Origin: Mesorhizobium sp. B2-7-2
Lineage (GTDB): Bacteria; Pseudomonadota; Alphaproteobacteria; Rhizobiales; Rhizobiaceae
NCBI RefSeq assembly: GCF_006440775.1
Contig: NZ_VFTZ01000007.1
Coordinates: forward strand, 186,001-250,000
Direction of reading: 5' to 3'
DNA length: 64,000 nt
The notes under the pieces are model-generated. The model searched no databases and had not been told where the DNA came from. It saw nothing but the letters and a program-made list of their open reading frames with translations. This document shows, one piece after another, positions 17,684 through 26,395 of the stretch; position 1 is the stretch's first letter; every line of letters begins with the position of its first letter. The position numbers were made by a program, and so were the translations under genes.

Positions 17684-18754
17684 TCAGCCCCCGGCCTTCA
17701 CCTTCTCGAACATCTTTGCCACGTCGTCATTCTGCTTCATCGGGCCGGTGAAGATGGTGCTCTTCAGCATCACGTCCGGATCCGCAGGCAGCTGCAGCTT
17801 GTCCAGCTCTTCCTTCGATACCCCGGCAAACGCGGTGCTCAGCGAGCTGCCATAGCCATAGGACTGGATCAGGAATTTCCCGGAGTCGGCGTCGAGGCGG
17901 CTGTTGATGAAGTCATAGGCGAGGTCGACGTTCTTGGCGTCCTTGAGCATGACGAAGCCGCAGGCCCAGGTCAGCATGCCTTCCTTCGGCTTCATGAACT
18001 CGACCGGCACGCCCTGCTTCTTGAGCGAGGTGGCGGACGCGTTCCAGGTCATGGCGGCGACCAGTTGGCCGCTGGCCAGCGCCTGCTCGACCGAGGTCAT
18101 GTCGGTGGTGTAGCTCGACATGAGCGGCCGCTGCTCGCGCAGCTTTTCGGCCACCTTGTCCATCTGGTCCGGCGTCATGTCGAAGGGGTTCACGCCCGCC
18201 AGGAGGGCCGCGACGATCGGCGTGTCGTGCACGGCGTCGATGGTCGCCATGCGGCCGGCATATTGCTTATCCCACAGAAGGTTCCAGCTCGCCTCGGGGT
18301 TCTTCACCAGGTCGGTGCGGTAGAGGATCGAGGTGTTGCCCCAGTCCCACGGCACCATCCACACCTTGCCGTCGCCGGCCTGCAGGTCGGCCAGGTTCTT
18401 GAACACCGGGAAGATCGAATCCCAGTTCTTGATGCGCTTGGTGTCGATCGGCTGCAGCAGGCCTTCCTTGTTCCAGCGCGCCACCTTGTCGTAGCAGGGA
18501 TGCGCGATGTCCGGGCGGAAGCCGGCCTTGACCTTGGTGAAGGCGTCGTCATCATCGCCGAAGATCGTCGCCTCGACGCCATCGGGATGCGCGGCAAGGA
18601 AGCTCTTGTTGAAGTCGGGCAATTCGTAGCCCGACCAGGTGAAATATTGCAGCTTGTCGGCGGCAAGCGCGACTGTCGACGACAGCGCGAGCGCCAGCGC
18701 GGCAAGGCCGGCCCGGGCTTTGTGTCCGGCGATCGATTTCAGGTGGACTGTCAT
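17684..18754 (-). CDS. Polyamine-type ABC importer, periplasmic binding protein
   Basis: 356-residue PotD/PotF-type (family 1) solute-binding protein with a signal peptide cut after about residue 32 (SSTVALAADK). The mature protein begins LQYFTWSGYELPDF, the typical start of putrescine/spermidine binders, and has the WMVPWDWGNTSILYR ligand-site segment. Acts in the periplasm and delivers substrate to the permeases encoded just upstream. Substrate is probably a polyamine or similar cationic amine, judged from the family and the neighbouring amine oxidoreductase; direct evidence is lacking. Confidence 0.9.
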   Translation of the reverse strand: MTVHLKSIAGHKARAGLAALALALSSTVALAADKLQYFTWSGYELPDFNKSFLAAHPDGVEATIFGDDDDAFTKVKAGFRPDIAHPCYDKVARWNKEGLLQPIDTKRIKNWDSIFPVFKNLADLQAGDGKVWMVPWDWGNTSILYRTDLVKNPEASWNLLWDKQYAGRMATIDAVHDTPIVAALLAGVNPFDMTPDQMDKVAEKLREQRPLMSSYTTDMTSVEQALASGQLVAAMTWNASATSLKKQGVPVEFMKPKEGMLTWACGFVMLKDAKNVDLAYDFINSRLDADSGKFLIQSYGYGSSLSTAFAGVSKEELDKLQLPADPDVMLKSTIFTGPMKQNDDVAKMFEKVKAGG

Positions 18755-18781
18755 TTTCGTTCTCCTCTTCTTTGTTGTGGT

Positions 18782-19600
18782 TCAGGCTGGATTGCGGCGC
18801 GCGGCGCCAAGACCGCGGTGGCGAAGGATTTCGGCTGTGCCAGCGATGACGAAGGAGACAATGAGGATCACCGTGCCGAGCGCCATCACGGTCGGGAGCG
18901 AGCGCGGGAAGCGCAGCTGGCTCCAGATGTAGAGCGGCAGCGTCGGCTCGGTGCCGGCGAGGAAAAAGACGACGATGAACTCGTCGAAGGAAATCAGGAA
19001 GGAGAGCATGAAAGCCGACAGCACGGCGGGCGCACTCAGCGGCAGCATCACGCGCCGGAACGTCGTCCAGTCGGAAGCGCCGAGATCGAGCGCCGCCTCG
19101 CGGATCGTCTTCGGGATGGCGGCGAAGCGGCTGCGCATCACCACCACCGTCGTCGGCAGCGCGACGAGGATGTGGCCGAGCACGATGGATATCCGCGACG
19201 GGCCGAGGCCGATGAGGTTGACCAGGATCAGAAGCGAGATGCCGACGATGACGCCGGGGATCAGGATCGGCAGGCGAGCAATGGCGCTGATGGTGGCGGC
19301 GAGCGGTGAACGGCCGTAAAGGTCCATATAGGAAACGGTGATGCCGCAGAGCGTCGCGCCGAAGGCGGCGATGACGCCGATGACCAGGCTATTGGCCAAG
19401 GCGCCGGACAGTGCTGGGTTGCCGTAAAGCGTGCGGTACCATTCGAGCGTAAAGCCTTGCAGCGGAAACGCCGCCTGGATCGAGTTGTTGAAGGAAAACA
19501 GCGGGATCAAGAGCACCGGCAAATAGAGGAAGACGAGATAGCCAAGCACGTAGAGGGCGAGCCAGCGGCCGTCGCTTTTGGTGCCTGCCCGGACGCTCAT
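18782..19600 (-). CDS. ABC importer permease (PotC-like)
   Basis: 272 residues with six predicted membrane helices and the EAA-loop signature AALDLGASDWTTFRRVMLPL, which docks to the ATPase. Second permease of the polyamine-type system. Its ATG overlaps the stop of the PotB-like gene by four bases (ATGA), showing translational coupling; I used this overlap to choose the start over an upstream Met. Confidence 0.92.
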   Translation of the reverse strand: MSVRAGTKSDGRWLALYVLGYLVFLYLPVLLIPLFSFNNSIQAAFPLQGFTLEWYRTLYGNPALSGALANSLVIGVIAAFGATLCGITVSYMDLYGRSPLAATISAIARLPILIPGVIVGISLLILVNLIGLGPSRISIVLGHILVALPTTVVVMRSRFAAIPKTIREAALDLGASDWTTFRRVMLPLSAPAVLSAFMLSFLISFDEFIVVFFLAGTEPTLPLYIWSQLRFPRSLPTVMALGTVILIVSFVIAGTAEILRHRGLGAARRNPA

Positions 19601-20505
19601 GTGCGGCTGCCAAACCGGCGGTCGGCGCCGCGCGCGACCAGCACCACGCAAAGGATGACCAGCATGACGCATACCGAGAGCGCGGCGCCGAATGGCCAGT
19701 CATTGGCCTTGCCGAATTGCGACTGGATCAGCGTGCCGATCATGGTGCTGGCCGGGCCGCCGACCATGGCCGGCGTGACATAGTCGCCGACCGTCGGCAC
19801 AAAGACGACCAGCGCCGCCGCCAGAACGCCCGGCATAGAATTGGGCAGCACGACGCGGCGGAAGCTGGTGAAAGGCCGCGCGCCGAGATCGGATGCAGCC
19901 TCGAGCAGCGATTTGGGGATCGTGTCCAGCGCCACATAGATGGGCAGGATGGCGAAGGGCGCATAGGCGTGCGCGAGCGTGACGACCACCGCGGCCGGCG
20001 TGTTGAGGAAGGCGAGCGTCGGCTCCTTCCAAAGGCCGGTCTCGATGAAGGCCGAATTCAGCACGCCATTATAAGCAAGCACGATCTTCCAGGCGAAGAC
20101 GCGAAGCAGATAGCTGGTCCAGAACGGCAGCGTGACCAGGAAGAGCAGCAGGTTGCGGCGCCGCCCGGCATGAAAGGCGAGATAGTAGGCGACCGGATAG
20201 GCGGTAACGACGGTGGCGAGCGTCACGAGGCCGGCAATGACCAGCGAGCGCAGCGTCACCGTCCAATAGAGCGGATCGGTTGCGACGGTGACGAAGTTCT
20301 CCGCTGTCAGCCCGACACCGAGCAGCGAGCCGTCATTGCCCCTGAAGGCGAGAAAGACCACCAGGCCGAGCGCGAACAGGATGAGGAAGAAGGTGACCAG
20401 CCCGCCCGGCAGCAGCATGGCGAAGCGGAAGACCGGCGAGATGCGGTTTTCCGGCAGGGGCCGTGTTGCGGCGATGGTCGACATCGAAGTGCCTATTGGC
20501 TCCAT
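19597..20505 (-). CDS. ABC importer permease (PotB-like)
   Basis: 302 residues, about six membrane helices preceded by a 25-residue cytoplasmic tail. The EAA loop reads AASDLGARPFTSFRRVVLPN, and the WTSYLLRVFAWKIVL segment is typical of PotB-type permeases. Begins the four-component transporter block; a second Met at residue 8 is a possible start. Lies 82 bases downstream of the FAD oxidoreductase gene on the same strand, so all may share a transcript. Confidence 0.92.
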   Translation of the reverse strand: MEPIGTSMSTIAATRPLPENRISPVFRFAMLLPGGLVTFFLILFALGLVVFLAFRGNDGSLLGVGLTAENFVTVATDPLYWTVTLRSLVIAGLVTLATVVTAYPVAYYLAFHAGRRRNLLLFLVTLPFWTSYLLRVFAWKIVLAYNGVLNSAFIETGLWKEPTLAFLNTPAAVVVTLAHAYAPFAILPIYVALDTIPKSLLEAASDLGARPFTSFRRVVLPNSMPGVLAAALVVFVPTVGDYVTPAMVGGPASTMIGTLIQSQFGKANDWPFGAALSVCVMLVILCVVLVARGADRRFGSRT

Positions 20506-20587
20506 CGGATTTTTGAAATCGCCTGATGCTTTTTCATATTCATGAAACTGTCAAGCAGATTCGCTTGTGCGCTGCACGCATTCGGCG

Positions 20588-21880
20588 TCAGCGTTCGAAC
20601 GCATCGAGCATGCGGTACCAGGTGATTGCCGCGGCAACCCCGACCTGGCGGAAGGCGTGGAACGGGATCGGCTTGATCGGCGACAGCGGAAACGGCAATT
20701 GCCGAGCGTCGCCGCTCGCGAGGTAATTCGCCATGCGCTTGCCCAGCGCGCTCATCAGGCCGACGCCCCTGCCCTGGCAGCCGACGACCGCCAGCAGGCC
20801 TTTTTCCGGTTCATGCAGATGCGGCAGGTGGTCCGGCGTCAGCGCCACGCGGCCGAACCAGCGCTTTTCGATGGCGATGTCGGCAAGCGCCGGATAGAGG
20901 CGGATGAGCGCGCGTTCGCAATGCGCCCAATCGGCGGCGCTTGAAGGCAGCGCCGTGCGGCCGCGACCGCCCAGCACCATCCGGCCATCGGGACTCCGGC
21001 GGTAGTAGACCAGGATGCGACGAGAATCGGAAACGGCCTGACCGCCCGGCAGGATGCTTGCGGCAAGCTCGGCCGGAAGCGGCGCGGTGGCGATCTGGAA
21101 GGAATGCAGCGGCACGATCGTCTGGGCAAGGCCCGGCAGCAGGCCGTCCGTGTAGGCATTGGTGGCGAGCACGACCGCCTTGGCGCGCAATTCGGCGCCG
21201 CCTTGCGTCGAAACCCGCCAGGCGCTGGCATCCTTGGAGAGCTTCACCACCCGCTGCTGCTCGGCGATGCTGGCGCCGGCGGCCGAGGCGACGCGGGCGA
21301 GCTCGAGCGTGTAGGACAGCGGATCGATGACGCCGGCGCGGCGGTCGAGCCAGCCTCCGAGATACCCTTTGGCGCCGGTCATGGCCGCGATCTCGGCCTG
21401 ATCGAGCAATTTGACGTCGGCACCCCGCGAGCGCCATTGGCGATCCCGGTTCGCCGCTGCCTTCAGCGCGGTCTCGGTGTGCGCGGCCTGGATCCAGCCT
21501 TTGCGCGTGAACGGCACCGCCAGCTTCTCGTCGCGGATCACATCGAACACGGCATCGGCCGTCGAGGCGGCGAACGCGACCAGGGCTTCGCCGCGCTCCT
21601 TGCCGAAGTGTTCGATCAGCCACTCCGGATCGTATTTGAGGCCGGGGATGACCTGGCCGCCATTGAGGCCCGAAGCGCCCTGCCCGATCGCGCCGGCATC
21701 CAGCACCTGAACGGAAATGCCCGCGCGCGCCGCATGCAGCGCGGTCGACAGCCCCATGATGCCGCCGCCGACGATGACCGCGTCCAGCGTGGCACCGGCC
21801 GAAAGCTCCGACTGGAACGCCATGGCCGCCTGGGGCTTCCGCCAGATCGGATCGGAGAAGGCTGCGGCCAAGAAGGTCAC
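20588..21880 (-). CDS. FAD-dependent amine/amino-acid oxidoreductase (PuuB-like)
   Basis: 430-residue DAO-family flavoenzyme. The dinucleotide-binding motif GGGIMG lies near residues 38-43, followed by GASGLNGGQVIPG, a flavin-contact region, and a C-terminal GRVALTPDHLPHLHEPEKG stretch with GCQGRGVGL. The N-terminal FSDPIWRKP motif is common to gamma-glutamylputrescine-oxidase-like proteins and supports the GTG start at 21880 rather than an internal ATG. Probably oxidises the imported amine or its glutamyl derivative; next to a polyamine importer with a PuuR-like regulator. Substrate unproven. Confidence 0.85.
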   Translation of the reverse strand: MTFLAAAFSDPIWRKPQAAMAFQSELSAGATLDAVIVGGGIMGLSTALHAARAGISVQVLDAGAIGQGASGLNGGQVIPGLKYDPEWLIEHFGKERGEALVAFAASTADAVFDVIRDEKLAVPFTRKGWIQAAHTETALKAAANRDRQWRSRGADVKLLDQAEIAAMTGAKGYLGGWLDRRAGVIDPLSYTLELARVASAAGASIAEQQRVVKLSKDASAWRVSTQGGAELRAKAVVLATNAYTDGLLPGLAQTIVPLHSFQIATAPLPAELAASILPGGQAVSDSRRILVYYRRSPDGRMVLGGRGRTALPSSAADWAHCERALIRLYPALADIAIEKRWFGRVALTPDHLPHLHEPEKGLLAVVGCQGRGVGLMSALGKRMANYLASGDARQLPFPLSPIKPIPFHAFRQVGVAAAITWYRMLDAFER

Positions 21881-22070
21881 CTATACGCTGGAGCTTCGTG
21901 AAAATCCTATCGCCGATTTCATGAATTTGAAAGAGCGCTTGGATGGGCCAGTTCGGCTGTGGCTGTGTGACAGCACATCCATGGTCATAAATGTTGCGGC
22001 TGGCGGGATAGACGTTTTCGCGAAATCGGGGAAAAGTGCCGCGCGCGAAAAAATCGAGAGGAATGATGCC

Positions 22071-23228
22071 ATGACCGATCCGACCCGCCTGCCCGCCGAT
22101 GGAATTTTCGTCGGCCGCGCCAAGACCAGCGCCGCTTCCCATCCGCTGGTGGTGACGGTGCGGGACGGCGAGGTGATCGACATCACCTCGAGCGCGGCGC
22201 CTACGGTGCGCGATCTTTGCGAGTTGAAGGATCCGGCCGGCTATCTGCGCTCGGCCAAGGGCAAGGCGATCGGCGCGCTGGAAGAAATTGCGGCGAACAG
22301 CTTCGAGGCCGAACGTGATGCCGGTAAGCCCATCCTGCTGTCGCCCGTCGACCTGCAGGCGGTGAAGGCCTCCGGCGTCACCTTCGTCGTCAGCCTGCTC
22401 GAGCGCGTCATCGAGGAGCAGGCGCGCGGCTCGGCCGAAAAGGCGGATGCCATCCGCGCCGACATCGCCGGGCTGATCGGCCACGATCTGTCGAAGCTAA
22501 AGCCCGGCTCGCCGGAAGCGATGGAGATCAAGGCCAAGCTGATCGCGCGCGGGGCCTGGTCGCAATATCTCGAAGTGGGCATCGGCCCGGACGCCGAGAT
22601 CTTCACCAAATGCCAGCCGATGGCTTCCGTCGGCTTCGGCGCCGATGTCGGGCTGCACCCCGTCTCCACCTGGAACAATCCCGAGCCTGAGATCGCCATG
22701 ATCGCCGATAGCTCGGGTCGCATCGTCGGCGCCACGCTCGGCAACGACGTCAACCTGCGCGACGTCGAGGGGCGCTCGGCGCTGCTCCTCGGCAAGGCCA
22801 AGGACAACAACGCTTCCGCATCGCTCGGGCCGTTCATCCGGCTGTTCGACGAAACCTTCTCCATCGCCGACGTGAAGCGCGCCACGGTGCGGCTCCGCGT
22901 CGAGGGCGAGGACGGCTTCTCGCTGGAGGGCGCGAGCTCGATGGCCGAAATCAGCCGTTCGCCGGAAGAGCTGGTCAAGGCGGCGATGGGACCGCACCAC
23001 CAGTATCCGGACGGGCTGGCGCTCTATCTCGGCACCATGTTCGTGCCCTCGAAGGACCGCGGCGAGAAGGGCAAGGGCTTTACCCACAAGGTCGGCGACA
23101 TCGTCACCATCTCGTCGGAAAAGCTCGGCGCGCTCACCAACCGCGTACGGCTGTCGCCCGATTGTCCGCACTGGACCTACGGCGCCAGCCATCTGATGCG
23201 CGACCTGGCCAAAGCGGGTCTGATCTAA
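22071..23228 (+). CDS. Fumarylacetoacetate hydrolase family protein
   Basis: 385 residues. The C-terminal half carries the FAH metal-binding signature, including NPEPEIAMI with its Glu pair and GNDVNLRDVEG, and ends with the conserved VGDIVTISSEKLG. In sugar-acid pathways such enzymes act as 2-keto-3-deoxy-sugar-acid dehydratases, and here a ribose-type sugar importer follows 254 bases downstream, which favours such a role over tyrosine breakdown. ATG 22071 is preceded by GAGAGGA; the frame is open further upstream only over the opposite-strand oxidoreductase gene. Exact substrate unknown. Confidence 0.85.
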   Translation: MTDPTRLPADGIFVGRAKTSAASHPLVVTVRDGEVIDITSSAAPTVRDLCELKDPAGYLRSAKGKAIGALEEIAANSFEAERDAGKPILLSPVDLQAVKASGVTFVVSLLERVIEEQARGSAEKADAIRADIAGLIGHDLSKLKPGSPEAMEIKAKLIARGAWSQYLEVGIGPDAEIFTKCQPMASVGFGADVGLHPVSTWNNPEPEIAMIADSSGRIVGATLGNDVNLRDVEGRSALLLGKAKDNNASASLGPFIRLFDETFSIADVKRATVRLRVEGEDGFSLEGASSMAEISRSPEELVKAAMGPHHQYPDGLALYLGTMFVPSKDRGEKGKGFTHKVGDIVTISSEKLGALTNRVRLSPDCPHWTYGASHLMRDLAKAGLI

Positions 23229-23319
23229 CGCCGCACCGGAAGGGCGGTTGCTTGGAGGCCAATCCGCGCAGCGGATGGTCGATGGTGTTGTTTGCCCAAC
23301 GAATATCACTGCTGCTGAT

Positions 23320-23337
23320 GCAATCTGATGGGATTGC
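23320..23337. promoter_or_regulatory. Inverted repeat GCAATC-N6-GATTGC before the sugar importer
   Basis: The 254-base gap 23229-23482 upstream of the sugar-transport operon contains this perfect 6-6 inverted repeat. It might be the operator of the LacI regulator encoded at the operon end, but LacI sites are usually continuous palindromes with a central CG, so this is only a candidate. Nothing else recognisable was seen in the gap. Confidence 0.3.
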
Positions 23338-23482
23338 TGATGGCGCGAGCGCCTGTGCCAACATCCATTGGCGATGGAGGCTTGCCACTGCCTGAAAAAG
23401 AGAATGCTCTAGACGTTCCGGTCGGCGCGGGCAGGAGATGCGGCCAAGGCCACATCGCGCCGATCCAGGAGGAGAGTTCAAC

Positions 23483-24430
23483 ATGGGAGGAAATCGAATG
23501 CTTTCGCGGCTAAGACTGCTCGTGCTTGGCTTGATCGCCATGCTCGCCATTCCGGCGATGGCCGAGGCCAAGACGTTCTACTGGATTTCGCATGGCGGCC
23601 CTGCCGATCCGGTCTGGACCTACTTCCTGGCCGGCGCCAAGCAATGGGCGAGCGACACCGGCAACAAGGTGAACACCTCGTTCCACAATGGCGATGTGGC
23701 CTCGCAGCAGGAGGCCGTCCGCGCCGCCATCTCGGCCAAGGCCGACGGCATCGTCACCACCAGTCCGGATCCGGGCAGCCTTGTCGAGATCGTCAAGGAA
23801 GCGCGCGCGGCCAATATCCCGATCATCAACTTCAACACGCCCGATCCGAAGGCCAACTTCAACGCCTATGTCGGCGGCGACAACGTCACCTTCGGCAAGC
23901 ACTGGGCGCAATATTTGGTCGACAAGGGCCTGGTGAAGAAGGGCGATTTCGTCTGGATGCCGGTCGAGGTCCCCGGCGCCACCTATGGCGTGCAGGAAGA
24001 GGAAGGCATCAAGAGCGTGTTCGGGCCGGCCGGCGTCACCTATGAGGTGACAGAAGCGACGCTCGACCAGGCCGAAGTGATCAACCGCATGGTCGACTAT
24101 CTCACCGCCCACAAAGGCAAGGTGAAGGCGATCATCGGCCTCGGCGACCTCGTCACCGGCTCGATCAAGCGCGTCTTCGACCAGGCCGGCGTCAAGCCAG
24201 GCGAAATCCCGGTCGTCGGCTGGGGCAACTCGCTCGACACCACGCAGGAAGTGCTGAACGGCTACGTCAATGCCGGGCAGTGGCAGGACCCGCAGGCGAC
24301 CAGCTATGTGGCGCTTTCGCTGGCCAACATGGCGGCCAGCGGCATTCCTCCAGGCTTCAACGTCATCACCGGCGCGCTCTATGAGAAGGACACCGCCGGC
24401 GTCTACGACAAGATCCTGTCCGGCAAATAA
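23483..24430 (+). CDS. Sugar ABC importer, periplasmic binding protein (RbsB-like)
   Basis: 315 residues, signal peptide ending near AMAEAKTF, then a type-I periplasmic-binding fold with GDVASQQEAVRAAISAKADGI and VVGWGNSLDTTQEVL, features of the ribose/xylose/galactose group. Two starts have good ribosome sites: ATG 23483 (AGGAGGA upstream) and ATG 23498 (GGGAGG upstream); the shorter gives a cleaner signal peptide. First gene of binding protein, permease, ATPase, LacI. Substrate likely a pentose or related sugar, inferred from family only. Confidence 0.9.
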   Translation: MGGNRMLSRLRLLVLGLIAMLAIPAMAEAKTFYWISHGGPADPVWTYFLAGAKQWASDTGNKVNTSFHNGDVASQQEAVRAAISAKADGIVTTSPDPGSLVEIVKEARAANIPIINFNTPDPKANFNAYVGGDNVTFGKHWAQYLVDKGLVKKGDFVWMPVEVPGATYGVQEEEGIKSVFGPAGVTYEVTEATLDQAEVINRMVDYLTAHKGKVKAIIGLGDLVTGSIKRVFDQAGVKPGEIPVVGWGNSLDTTQEVLNGYVNAGQWQDPQATSYVALSLANMAASGIPPGFNVITGALYEKDTAGVYDKILSGK

Positions 24431-24537
24431 TCCTTGGCATCTACGGTCGCGGCTTTCGGGCCGCGGCCGCTTTCCTGTACCGTCGAGCCCTGCCTGATCG
24501 GAGTGGGCTTTAGCCAATCATCCACGCCGCGGGCTCA

Positions 24538-25524
24538 ATGGAAAACCGTTCCTTCATTCAAAGTTTCATCGCTCGAGCGGAATTCGGCCCGCTGGTGCTG
24601 CTTATCGTCGAGCTCGTCGTCTTCTGGGGCATCAATCCCGACTTCCTGTCGCCGCAGAACATCTCCAACATCCTGGCCTTCACCGTCGAGCTCGGCCTGA
24701 TCGCGCTGGCGATGACGCTCTTGATGACATCCGGAGAATTCGACCTCTCGGTCGGCTCGCTGTTCGGCTTCTCGCCGGTGCTGATGTGGACGCTCTTCAA
24801 CAGCGGCGTCACCTCGCTGGAAATGGGCCTGCTGATCGCGCTGATCGTCGCTGCCCTGATCGGGCTGGTGAATGGCTGGTTCGTGACGCAGCTCAAGATC
24901 CCGTCCTTCCTGGTGACGCTCGGCATGCTGCTGGTCGTGCGCGGCTCGGCGCTGTTCATCACCGACGGCTTTCCGCAGAGGACCTGGAGCGCCGAAGGCA
25001 GCTGGCTGGCGAACATCCTGGTCGGCGACTTCTATGTCGGGCCGTTCCGCATCTACGCCTCGCTGTTCTGGTTCATCGGCGCTGCGATCGTGCTGGGTTA
25101 CGTGCTGACGCAGAGCCGCACCGGAAACTGGATCCAGGCCGCCGGCGGCAATCCGAACGCAGCCCGCGCGCGCGGCGTCAACGTCAGCCGCGTCAAGGTC
25201 GGCCTGTTCATCCTGTCGGCGGTGATGGCCTCGCTCGCCGGCGTGATCTCGTCGCTCCGCACCTCCGCAGCCAACCCCAACAGCGGCACCGGATACGAGC
25301 TCGAGGTCATCGCCATGGTGGTGATCGGCGGCACGGCGCTGACCGGCGGACGCGGCACCATCATCGGCACCGTGCTCGGTATCCTGATCCTGCGCGTCAT
25401 GCGCAACGGCATTGTGCTGATCGGCGTGCCGGGGCTCGCCTACAACATCTTCATCGGCGCGATCATCCTCGGCATGATGGCGCTGCATTCATGGCTCGAG
25501 CGCCGTCACCAGGCAGGAACTTAG
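24538..25524 (+). CDS. Sugar ABC importer permease (RbsC/XylH-like)
   Basis: 328 residues with about eight to ten hydrophobic segments and the family stretch MTLLMTSGEFDLSVGSLFGF near 60-80, which replaces the usual GIDLSVG, followed by GLVNGWFVTQLKIPSFLVTL. The C-terminal GGTALTGGRGTIIGTVLG is conserved. Follows the binding-protein gene by 107 bases and precedes the ATPase by 4, so it belongs to the same importer. Confidence 0.92.
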   Translation: MENRSFIQSFIARAEFGPLVLLIVELVVFWGINPDFLSPQNISNILAFTVELGLIALAMTLLMTSGEFDLSVGSLFGFSPVLMWTLFNSGVTSLEMGLLIALIVAALIGLVNGWFVTQLKIPSFLVTLGMLLVVRGSALFITDGFPQRTWSAEGSWLANILVGDFYVGPFRIYASLFWFIGAAIVLGYVLTQSRTGNWIQAAGGNPNAARARGVNVSRVKVGLFILSAVMASLAGVISSLRTSAANPNSGTGYELEVIAMVVIGGTALTGGRGTIIGTVLGILILRVMRNGIVLIGVPGLAYNIFIGAIILGMMALHSWLERRHQAGT

Positions 25525-25528
25525 GACG

Positions 25529-26320
25529 ATGGCCGAACCGCTCATCCGCATGGAAAATATCCGCAAGTCCTACGGGCGCGTGCAGGCGCTGGTGGACGCC
25601 AACTTCCACGTCAATGAAAAGGAGATCGTCGGCCTGCTGGGGGACAACGGCGCGGGCAAGTCGACGCTGATCAAGGTGTTGTCGGGCGCCGTGCCGCTGA
25701 CCAGCGGCGACATCTTTATCCGCGGCAAGAAGGTCATGCTGCGCAGCACCAGCGACGCCATCGCCCACGGCATCGAGACGATCTACCAGGATTCGGCGCT
25801 GGTCACGCAGCTGTCGATCGCGCGCAACCTGTTCCTCGGGCGCGAGCCGATCAAGGCGCCGCGCTTCCTGAACCGCATGGACCAGGACGCCATGAACGCG
25901 GTGGCGCGCGACCTGCTCAGACAGGTCGGCATCACCAAGAACATCCCACCGACGACACCGATCGGCTCGCTGTCGGGCGGCGAGCGGCAGGCCGTGGCGA
26001 TCGCCCGCGCCATGCATTTCGACAGCGATCTCATCATCCTTGACGAACCGACCAACAATCTCGGCGTCGCCGAGACGCAAGGGGTCTTGAGCTTCGTGCG
26101 CAGCGCCCGCGATTCAGGGCATTCCTGCATCTTCATCGCGCACAACATCCACCACGTCTTCCAGGTGGTCGACCGCATCGTGGTGATGCGCCGGGGCAAG
26201 GTGGTGGCCGACGACATCGATCCGAAAAAGACAACGGTCGCCGAGGTCGAGCGCGTCATCACCGGCATGTCGGACAAGGAAATCCGCGACGCCATCGCCG
26301 ACGGTTCGCAGCATGGCTGA
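25529..26320 (+). CDS. Sugar ABC importer ATPase, single domain
   Basis: 263 residues with one complete nucleotide-binding domain: Walker A GDNGAGKST at about 37-45, signature LSGGERQAVAIARA, Walker B LIILDEPTNNLG, and switch His in FIAHNIHHVF. Many ribose-type importers have a fused double ATPase (about 500 residues); this one is half-size, so it must dimerise, as in the FrcA-type systems. The signature and D-loop look intact. Confidence 0.92.
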   Translation: MAEPLIRMENIRKSYGRVQALVDANFHVNEKEIVGLLGDNGAGKSTLIKVLSGAVPLTSGDIFIRGKKVMLRSTSDAIAHGIETIYQDSALVTQLSIARNLFLGREPIKAPRFLNRMDQDAMNAVARDLLRQVGITKNIPPTTPIGSLSGGERQAVAIARAMHFDSDLIILDEPTNNLGVAETQGVLSFVRSARDSGHSCIFIAHNIHHVFQVVDRIVVMRRGKVVADDIDPKKTTVAEVERVITGMSDKEIRDAIADGSQHG

Positions 26321-26395
26321 GGGCTGACCGGCAGGCGGATCGGCGGCCGGCAGCCGCTTCACGCCCGCCGCTGGCACAGGATTGCATCAGCGCCT

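Noticed and set aside
26372..26385. Possible sigma-54 promoter TGGCAC...TTGC before the LacI gene
   Set aside because: The spacer between GGCAC and TTGC is four bases instead of five, which destroys the required GG to GC spacing.
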